Shown: positions 51,040 to 64,000 of the stretch, piece after piece | Position numbering within the stretch: position 1 is the first letter of the stretch | How the letters are laid out: each line of letters starts with the position of its first letter | NCBI GenBank assembly: GCA_958403205.1 | Contig: CATXWM010000001.1 | Coordinates: forward strand, 1 to 64,000 | DNA length: 64,000 nt | Origin: an uncultured Collinsella sp. | GTDB lineage: Bacteria; Actinomycetota; Coriobacteriia; Coriobacteriales; Coriobacteriaceae | Reading direction: 5' to 3' | The notes under the pieces: model-generated | Told to the model about the DNA's origin: nothing | What the model saw: the letters and a program-made list of their open reading frames with translations, nothing else | Database searches by the model: none | Made by a program: the position numbers and the translations under genes

Positions 51040-51609
51040 ATGACTGCGCCGGACGAGGGCTATCAGCATATTGAGCATGGGTTTGAGCCCGTGTTTGACG
51101 AGCGCTCGCGCGTTTTGGTGCTGGGGTCGTTTCCCTCGGTGCTCTCGCGTGCCAATGCCTTCTACTATGGCAATCCGCAGAACCGCTTTTGGCGCGTGAT
51201 GGCCGCGTGCCTTGGTGCGCCCGTGCCGCCCAACGAGGGAGACTCTTTGGCGAGCGGCGAGCCCGTGACGCTTGACGCCTCGATTGCCGCCAAGCGGGCT
51301 ATGCTGCTGAACGGCGGCGTGGCCCTGTGGGACGTGATCGAGAGCTGCGACATTAAGGGCTCGAGCGATGCGAGCATTCGTAACGTTGTGCCGGCACATA
51401 TCGAGCGCATTACCGGCGCAGCTCCCATTGAGCAGGTGATATGCAACGGTGGTACAGCTGGCCGGCTCTACAAGCGCTATCTACAAGAGCGCACCGGGCT
51501 GTCGGCCATCGTTCTGCCGTCGACAAGTCCCGCCAATGCGGCGTGGCGTCTGGAACGCCTTGTCGAGCGCTGGAGTGAAGCCGTTGATTGGCAGGCTTTT
51601 TCGATTTAG
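51040..51609 (+). CDS. DNA-deoxyinosine glycosylase, uracil-DNA glycosylase superfamily
   Basis: This 189-residue protein fits the hypoxanthine-type glycosylase group (family 6 of the superfamily), which removes deaminated adenine from DNA. LVLGSFPSVLSRANAFYYGN is the first motif with the base pocket, NPQNRFW follows it, and LPSTSPANA is the second motif. It starts three bases after the GH13 gene and may be co-transcribed. The end overlaps the convergent gene by four bases. Confidence 0.88.
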   Translation: MTAPDEGYQHIEHGFEPVFDERSRVLVLGSFPSVLSRANAFYYGNPQNRFWRVMAACLGAPVPPNEGDSLASGEPVTLDASIAAKRAMLLNGGVALWDVIESCDIKGSSDASIRNVVPAHIERITGAAPIEQVICNGGTAGRLYKRYLQERTGLSAIVLPSTSPANAAWRLERLVERWSEAVDWQAFSI

Positions 51610-52262
51610 CAGTTTGAGTGCTCGGCAAGATGCCTCATAACGGCGTGCCAGATCGGTGTGGGCAGCGCAGACGTGGCGCGCACCATGCCGTCGGTGTCGA
51701 CGCCACCCGTTGCGGCGCCACCGAGCTTCTGCGCGTGTTCGACGGAACACCCCATGCGAACGGCGCCCACGAGCTTGTCCATGGCCTCCGAAAACGGTCG
51801 CCGCAAGAGTCCCATGCGCGGGGAGCGACGAAGCGCTGCGATGCCGCTGCCGGCGCAGATGGCAATGCCGCCACACCACAATTGGTCATGGCGCTCACAT
51901 GCCTTGTGCAGGCGAACAGCGGTCCCACGCGCCTGCTCAGTGCCCTCTTGTGCGGCTCGAATCGCGGCATAGACGCGCGTTCCCGTACCGCCAAAGCGCT
52001 CAAGCGCCTGCTCGATGGCTGTCAACGTCTCATCGTCAGCCACATCTTCAATGGCCAGCACGATGCCATCGGCAACGTTGCCGGCGTCATTTGCCTTCAA
52101 GTCGACCGGGCGGGGGAGTGCGGTGCCGGAAAGTTGAGCATAGGCGGCGATGGCATCCTGCAGGTCCCAGAGCAAAAAATCAAGATCGGCGCTATTGGGA
52201 ATACTGATATACGCAATGGTGTGCAGTGTTTTTGGTACGTCGCCACGCGTGATTGTCTCCAT
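51606..52262 (-). CDS. Uncharacterised protein, possible flavodoxin-like fold
   Basis: I do not recognise this 218-residue protein. The N-terminal 130 residues are compatible with alternating strands and helices (LHTIAYISIPNSADLDFLL, GIVLAIEDVADDETL). The C-terminal part has WCGGIAICAGSGIAALRR and a helix that resembles an NAD(P)H:flavin oxidoreductase region found in Collinsella. There is no signal peptide or membrane span. The ATG follows GGAGATGGC. It is convergent with the glycosylase and divergent from the aminotransferase. Confidence 0.7.
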   Translation of the reverse strand: METITRGDVPKTLHTIAYISIPNSADLDFLLWDLQDAIAAYAQLSGTALPRPVDLKANDAGNVADGIVLAIEDVADDETLTAIEQALERFGGTGTRVYAAIRAAQEGTEQARGTAVRLHKACERHDQLWCGGIAICAGSGIAALRRSPRMGLLRRPFSEAMDKLVGAVRMGCSVEHAQKLGGAATGGVDTDGMVRATSALPTPIWHAVMRHLAEHSNC

Positions 52263-52355
52263 GCCATCTCCTTTCCGGCTCGTTTCCGTTTAGGTTACAC
52301 CGTCTGGCGGCGCCCCGCCGCGCTATCCTAGTGCAACCCTTACGAAAGGAACGCC

Positions 52356-53492
52356 ATGCGACTGCCCATGAATACCTCGCTTGCCACGCTCAAGCCCTCC
52401 GGTATCCGCCGGATCAACGCGCTCGCCGCCCAGCACCCGGGGTGCATCGCGCTTGCGCTTGGCGAGCCCGATTTTCCCACGCCCGATGTGATTAGTGCCG
52501 AGGTGACCGCCGCACTGGACCGCGGTGACACGCACTATCCGCCCAACAACGGTCGCCCCGCCCTGCGTGATGCACTGTCCAAATATATGGATGACGCGGG
52601 CCTGGCGTTTTCCGCCGATGAGGTCATCCTGACCGACGGTGCGACCGAGGCACTGTCGGCAACATTCATGGCTATGCTCAACCCCGGCGACGAGGTCATT
52701 ATCCCCACGCCGGCCTTTGGCCTGTACGAGAGCATCGTCGTGGCCAACCACGCCAAAGCAGTCTTTTTGGATACGGAGCCTGCGCAATTTCAGATTGACG
52801 AGGATGCGCTTCGTGCTTGCGTGACGCCGGCGACCAAGGCCATCGTCATCTGCTCGCCCAACAATCCTACGGGCTGTATCCTCAACGCGGCTTCGCTTGA
52901 CGCCGTGGCGCACGTGGCGGAGCAGACGGGCATCTACGTGGTCTGCGACGACGTATACAACCGCCTGGTTTATGTGGATGGCTACGAGCGCTTTGCCCAG
53001 CATCACCCGGAGCTTCGCGATCAGACGGTCGTCATCGAGAGCTTCTCCAAGCCCTGGGCCATGACCGGCTGGCGCCTGGGCTGGCTCGCAGCAGCGGCAC
53101 CCGTCATCGCCGAGATCGCAAAAGCTCACCAATACCTAGTATCGAGCGCCGTCTCCTTCGAGATGGACGCCGCGGCCCGAGCCCTCACCGTCGACCCAAC
53201 CCCCATGCTCAAAGTCTACCGGGCCCGCCGCGAGCGCGTACTCGAAGCCTTAAACGCCATGGGCCTCGACGTAGTGGAACCAGCCGGCGCCTTCTACGCC
53301 TTCCCCAGCATCAAGCAGTACGGCCTAACCAGCGAAGATTTCTGCATCAAGGCCATCAAAGAAGCAAACGTAGCCCTAGTCCCGGGCGACTGTTTCGGCA
53401 CCGAAGGCCACATCCGCTTAAGCTACTGCGTCTCCGACAAAGACCTAGACGAAGGCCTCCGCCGCCTGTCCACCTTCATTTCAACCTTGTAG
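52356..53492 (+). CDS. Class I/II pyridoxal-phosphate aminotransferase
   Basis: A 378-residue PLP enzyme of the aspartate aminotransferase fold. The Schiff-base Lys is Lys232 in ESFSKPWAMTGWR. SPNNPTG and the CDDVYNRLVY segment are also diagnostic. Substrate is likely an aromatic or aspartate-type amino acid but cannot be told. A ribosome binding site (GAAAGGAACGCC) precedes the ATG. Codon use changes abruptly at about 53116, about 125 codons from the end. CTA, GTA, TTA, GAA and AAA become frequent, although they are rare before it. The reading frame stays intact. Confidence 0.9.
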   Translation: MRLPMNTSLATLKPSGIRRINALAAQHPGCIALALGEPDFPTPDVISAEVTAALDRGDTHYPPNNGRPALRDALSKYMDDAGLAFSADEVILTDGATEALSATFMAMLNPGDEVIIPTPAFGLYESIVVANHAKAVFLDTEPAQFQIDEDALRACVTPATKAIVICSPNNPTGCILNAASLDAVAHVAEQTGIYVVCDDVYNRLVYVDGYERFAQHHPELRDQTVVIESFSKPWAMTGWRLGWLAAAAPVIAEIAKAHQYLVSSAVSFEMDAAARALTVDPTPMLKVYRARRERVLEALNAMGLDVVEPAGAFYAFPSIKQYGLTSEDFCIKAIKEANVALVPGDCFGTEGHIRLSYCVSDKDLDEGLRRLSTFISTL

Positions 53493-53546
53493 CCCTCAGG
53501 GATGCAACACATCAGCCCACCGACCCAAGCATTATGAGTGGGGCGC

Positions 53547-53760
53547 GTCGCTCAACGGACACGAGGATTCGCAGCAAAGGCAACGTAGCTCCGGCCGGGA
53601 GGGGCAGGGCGAGTTTTCCGTAGATTCCGCACGAGCCGAAGGCCACTTAATGTGGCCTTCGTGCGAGCCCAGGACTTGACCGAGCGGAAAACTCGCCCTG
53701 CCCCTCCCGGTCGGAGCGTATGCAGGGTTTGTGTACGAATCCTCGCGCCCGTTGACCGAC
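53547..53760. repeat. 214-bp triple-nested palindrome before rplJ
   Basis: Three inverted repeats lie inside each other. The outer arms 53547-53571 and 53736-53760 match at 22 of 25. The middle arms 53588-53620 and 53685-53717 match at 32 of 33. The inner arms 53638-53646 and 53652-53660 (GAAGGCCAC type) match fully. The right outer arm contains the -35 of the rplJ promoter (TTGACC at 53752). No protein is encoded. The gap up to rplJ otherwise holds the promoter and leader. Confidence 0.85.
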
Positions 53761-53780
53761 GCCGGGGTCCCCGCCATAAT
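53752..53780 (+). promoter_or_regulatory. rplJL promoter
   Basis: TTGACC (53752-53757) and CATAAT (53775-53780) are spaced by 17 bases. The -35 is inside the right arm of the palindrome. Confidence 0.7.
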
Positions 53781-53879
53781 ACTTTCGGTTCACGCACGAA
53801 TCCGCTGCCAGAGACAGCCGGCGCAAACGGGTCTTACCCGCGAGCTTAATGGGATATCCCGCCAGCCGAGGTGGTCGAG

Positions 53880-53990
53880 TAGATATGTCTTCTCGCCCCC
53901 GTCGCTCATGCAGCGCGGGGGCTTTCTTTTTGGACATGCCCCCGTCACGTCCTTGTGGCGGACCGTGCCCGGAAAGAATTCGAGGAGGTG
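53880..53990 (+). promoter_or_regulatory. rplJ leader with attenuator-type hairpin (L10 leader)
   Basis: GCCCCCG (about 53896) and CGGGGGC (about 53917) form a stem followed by TTTCTTTTT, in a 200-base leader before rplJ. In many bacteria L10-L12 binds such a leader to reduce its own synthesis. The structure is terminator-like, so premature termination is likely. Confidence 0.55.
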
Positions 53991-53996
53991 TAATTC

Positions 53997-54518
53997 ATGC
54001 CCCAGCAGTACAAAATCGACAAGGTTGCAGAGATCGAGTCCCGTATCGCCGAGAACGCCGGTCTGTTCGTCGTCAACTACAACGGTCTGACGGTTAAGCA
54101 GGCTCAGGAGCTGCGTCATCAGCTTCGCGAGTGCGGCGCCGAGATGAAGGTCTACAAGAACAACCTGGTCAAGATCGCTCTCAAGAACCAGGAGCAGCCC
54201 GAGCTCGACGAGATCCTCGCCGGCCCCGTCGCTTATGTGTTCTACGAGTCCGAGCCGGTCGAGGCCGCTAAGGCCCTTAAGGACTTCTCCGCTCAGTCCA
54301 AGGGCGTCCTTGAGATCAAGGGCGGTATCTCCGACGGCAAGGCCGTTTCCGCTGATGATGTTAAGGCTATCGCCGAGCTGCCCACCAAGGATCAGCTTCT
54401 CGGCCAGATCGCCGGTCTCATCTCCGGTTTCGCTCGCGACATCGCTGTCTGCGTCAACGGCGTTTCCTCTGGTCTCGCTCGTTCGATCCAGCAGGTCTCC
54501 GAGCAGAAGGCAGCCTAG
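53997..54518 (+). CDS. rplJ: Ribosomal protein L10
   Basis: A 173-residue protein that anchors L7/L12 dimers on the 50S stalk. The N-terminal domain has FVVNYNGLTVKQAQELRHQL and VYKNNLVKIAL. The C-terminal helix binds L12. GAGGAGG precedes the ATG. It starts the rplJL operon, which here is separated from rplKA by 21.9 kb and from rpoB by galU. Confidence 0.97.
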   Translation: MPQQYKIDKVAEIESRIAENAGLFVVNYNGLTVKQAQELRHQLRECGAEMKVYKNNLVKIALKNQEQPELDEILAGPVAYVFYESEPVEAAKALKDFSAQSKGVLEIKGGISDGKAVSADDVKAIAELPTKDQLLGQIAGLISGFARDIAVCVNGVSSGLARSIQQVSEQKAA

Positions 54519-54539
54519 TCGCTGTTTTCACCCGCGGCG

Positions 54540-54578
54540 GCAACGCCGCACCCCTGGCGCATTCGCGCCGTGTTTTAA
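54540..54578 (+). promoter_or_regulatory. Hairpins between rplJ and rplL
   Basis: GCGGCGGCAACGCCGC and GGCGCATTCGCGCC are two short stems, the second followed by GTGTTTT. They may partly attenuate or process the transcript so that L12 is made in excess. Confidence 0.4.
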
Positions 54579-54620
54579 CTGATCTCCGTGCACAGACACG
54601 GAAACCGAAAGGACTTAGAA

Positions 54621-54998
54621 ATGGCTAAGCTTACCACCGATGAGATCATCGATGCTCTTAAGGAAATGACCCTTCTCGAGGCTTCCGAGCTCGTCAAGGC
54701 TATCGAGGACACCTTCGGCGTTTCCGCCGCTGCTCCTGCCGCTGTTGTCGCCGCTCCCGCTGCTGGCGCTGCTGAGGCCGAGGAGAAGACCGAGTTTGAC
54801 GTCGTGCTCGAGGGCTTCGGCGACAACAAGATCCAGGTCATCAAGGCCGTCCGTGAGCTCACCAACCTTGGCCTGAAGGAGGCCAAGGAGGTCGTCGAGG
54901 GCGCTCCCAAGGCTGTTCTCGAGGGTGCCAAGAAGGAGGACGCCGAGGCTGCCAAGGAGAAGCTCGAGGCTGCTGGCGCTGCTGTCACCCTCAAGTAA
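54621..54998 (+). CDS. rplL: Ribosomal protein L7/L12
   Basis: A 125-residue stalk protein that recruits translation GTPases. It has an N-terminal dimer domain, an Ala/Pro hinge at about 38-55 (AAAPAAVVAAPAAG) and a C-terminal domain with VIKAVRELTNLGLKEAKEVV. The ATG at 54621 gives the normal start (MAKLTTDEIID). It is followed by a strong terminator. Confidence 0.98.
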   Translation: MAKLTTDEIIDALKEMTLLEASELVKAIEDTFGVSAAAPAAVVAAPAAGAAEAEEKTEFDVVLEGFGDNKIQVIKAVRELTNLGLKEAKEVVEGAPKAVLEGAKKEDAEAAKEKLEAAGAAVTLK

Positions 54999-55027
54999 TC
55001 AGGCTTTCTCGCCAGATTTCTTTGCAG

Positions 55028-55060
55028 ACGGGGTTCGCATTGCGAGCCCCGTTTTTTTTG
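55028..55060 (+). terminator. rplJL terminator
   Basis: ACGGGGTTCGC (55028-55038) and GCGAGCCCCGT (55042-55052) pair perfectly and are followed by eight T residues. The next 250 bases (55061-55312) must hold the galU promoter. I cannot fix its position. Confidence 0.92.
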
Positions 55061-55312
55061 TTTTTCGGTCCCTCGGCATCGGTTGTTCAAACTGCCATGT
55101 TCTGTGATTTGTGTCGTATCGCGTGCTCTGCCGTTGGGCAATAAAATTGCACCATTCGAGCAATAATTTGCGTTGACCTGCTGAAGAATTGTCTCTGCCT
55201 TGTAGTGACATATAGTTCCAGCGGTAAGATGCTTAGGTATCGCAATTTGGTCTGCGGCTGTGTGCCGCACGCATGGGGCGCTTTTGCGCCTGCGAAAGGA
55301 TCTTTGAATAAC

Positions 55313-56221
55313 ATGAAGGCAATCATCCCCGCCGCCGGTCTTGGCACGCGTTTTCTGCCTGGCACCAAGTGCACGCCCAAAGAGATGCTGCCGGTGCTCG
55401 ACAAGCCCGTCATTCAGTACGTCGTCGAGGAGGCGCTCGAACCCGAGGAGGTCGACGATGCCATCATCGTTACTTCTCCCGGTAAGCCCGAGCTACTGAA
55501 CTACTTCCAGCCCGATCGCTCGCTCGAGAACCTGCTGCGCGAGCGCGGCAAGAACGCCTATGCTGATGCCGTCGCCCACGCTGGTGGTATGCCGGTCGAC
55601 TTCCGTTATCAGTACGAGCCCAAGGGCCTCGGCCATGCTATCCGCTCTGCTGCCGACGCCGTGGCAGGGGAGAACTTCCTGGTTCTTCTGGGTGACTACG
55701 TTGTGCCTAATCGCGACATCTGCGACAAGATGCTCGCCGTTTCCAAGGAGCACGGTGGAGCTTCGGTTATCGCCGTCGCTGCTTGCTCGCCCGAGGAAGT
55801 CAGCCGCTACGGCGTTATCGCCGGCGAGCGCGTCGGTTCGCTCGAGGGCGCCGAGGACGTTGCCGATGCAGAGCCGGGCGCTGTCTGGCGCATCGGCGGT
55901 CTGGTCGAGAAGCCCGCTCCCGAGGCGGCTCCGTCCAACCTGTACATTGTCGGCCGTTATCTGCTGAGCCCGCTGGTCATGGACCTGCTCGCTGATCAGC
56001 AGGTCGGCAAGGGCGGCGAGATTCAGCTCACCGACGCCATGGCCCGCTCGCTCGATCGCGAGGCTATGTACGCTGTCGTTATCGACCCGCTGTCGGGCTA
56101 CGACACCGGCACCCCGTCTGGCTGGATGGCAACCAACGCCCTCATGGCCGCAAGCGATCCTCGCTTTGCCGATGCCTTCTGGGACGCCATCGACGAGCGC
56201 GGCGGATTGATGCGCAAGTAA
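55313..56221 (+). CDS. galU: UTP-glucose-1-phosphate uridylyltransferase
   Basis: A 302-residue nucleotidyltransferase that makes UDP-glucose for cell-envelope polymers. The nucleotide motif is IIPAAGLGTRFLPGTK at the start. VDKP-type LDKPVIQYVVEEA and DYVVPNRD follow, with GGEIQLTDA near the end. The start at 55313 is chosen for the family's usual N-terminus. GAAAGGA is about 13 bases before it. A reading frame 36 codons longer is open. It has its own terminator, and separates rplJL from rpoBC. Confidence 0.95.
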   Translation: MKAIIPAAGLGTRFLPGTKCTPKEMLPVLDKPVIQYVVEEALEPEEVDDAIIVTSPGKPELLNYFQPDRSLENLLRERGKNAYADAVAHAGGMPVDFRYQYEPKGLGHAIRSAADAVAGENFLVLLGDYVVPNRDICDKMLAVSKEHGGASVIAVAACSPEEVSRYGVIAGERVGSLEGAEDVADAEPGAVWRIGGLVEKPAPEAAPSNLYIVGRYLLSPLVMDLLADQQVGKGGEIQLTDAMARSLDREAMYAVVIDPLSGYDTGTPSGWMATNALMAASDPRFADAFWDAIDERGGLMRK

Positions 56222-56241
56222 GCCTTCGGACATCGACATTT

Positions 56242-56276
56242 ACGGGCGCGGACCTCGGTTCGCGCCCGTTTTTATA
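56242..56276 (+). terminator. galU terminator
   Basis: ACGGGCGCG (56242-56250) and CGCGCCCGT (56261-56269) pair perfectly, followed by TTTTTAT. The rest of the gap to rpoB (56277-56507) must contain the rpoBC promoter. The match TTGCCG...TAAACT near 56409-56435 is weak. Confidence 0.88.
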
Positions 56277-56507
56277 AGAGCTGCGATTGCCGGCTCTCTG
56301 TTCACAGAAAATATATGAACAGATGTTCGATACACATACATCTACCTGCGTATTTTCTGTCGAAAAACTTTGCTACTCCAAAAACTCAATCGCGTCAAGG
56401 CTTTTCTTGCCGAACGGTCGGTACCTGATAAACTATTAGATTGCGATAACTGGCGAAGCTATGCCTCGCCAACCCACCGAGCATTTCCGTGAAGGAGGAA
56501 AAACCTG

Positions 56508-59999
<3,492 letters not shown>

Positions 60000-60005
60000 T
60001 TGACT

Positions 60006-64000
<3,995 letters not shown>

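Overview
The window is one contiguous piece of a high-GC, low-redundancy bacterial chromosome. Protein content and style point to an anaerobic gut actinobacterium of the Coriobacteriia, most likely Collinsella or a close relative. That placement is my inference from the genes, not a database match. The signs are a Bacillus-like order of housekeeping genes in a high-GC genome, a giant acyl-CoA dehydratase activase-type protein, an LAATGD sortase-type tail, a fused FeoA-FeoB, PTS sugar uptake, and many intergenic palindromes.

The backbone is the conserved clpC to rpoC block known from Bacillus: clpC, disA, ispD, ispF, cysS, rlmB, yacP, then tRNAs with tuf, rpmG, tRNA-Trp, secE, nusG, rplK, rplA, then rplJ, rplL, rpoB, rpoC (rpoC runs off the right edge). 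Accessory material breaks it in several places. Before clpC (1-8400) lie an IS110-type transposase remnant, a ThrE-like exporter, a small membrane protein, and a TetR-controlled activase operon. Between clpC and disA lie pepD, a hipBA module and mntP under a manganese riboswitch. Between yacP and the tRNA/tuf cluster lie a second HipA-like kinase with a fused DNA-binding domain, tRNA-Thr, and a beta-glucoside operon with its RpiR-type regulator. Between rplA and rplJ, normally neighbours, sits a 21.9-kb stretch. It carries a phosphoesterase with a BMP-domain protein, an MscS channel, a surface 5'-nucleotidase, a TrpXYZ-type ABC importer, a WYL regulator, asnS, a Crr-type IIA, an alpha/beta-hydrolase, FeoAB, an MFS transporter, a GH13 enzyme, a DNA glycosylase, an unknown protein and an aminotransferase. 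galU sits between rplL and rpoB.

Functionally, the backbone supplies transcription, translation, isoprenoid precursors and c-di-AMP. The accessory genes handle beta-glucosides, maltodextrins, iron, manganese, amino acids, nucleotides and persistence-type kinases. The glucose-type IIA protein at 43716-44279 could serve the IIBC permease at 23515-24915, which has no IIA of its own.

The most unusual material is not protein coding. The gaps hold several families of inverted repeats whose arms covary between copies, a perfect 30-bp inverted repeat, and a 214-bp triple-nested palindrome that runs into the rplJ promoter. Other points of note are a HipA-type kinase fused to a DNA-binding domain with a 21-bp inverted repeat over its own start, a divergent and enlarged fork-loop-2 region in RpoB, and a one-base frameshift in the signal peptide of the 5'-nucleotidase. 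No CRISPR array, rRNA, prophage or complete insertion sequence was seen.
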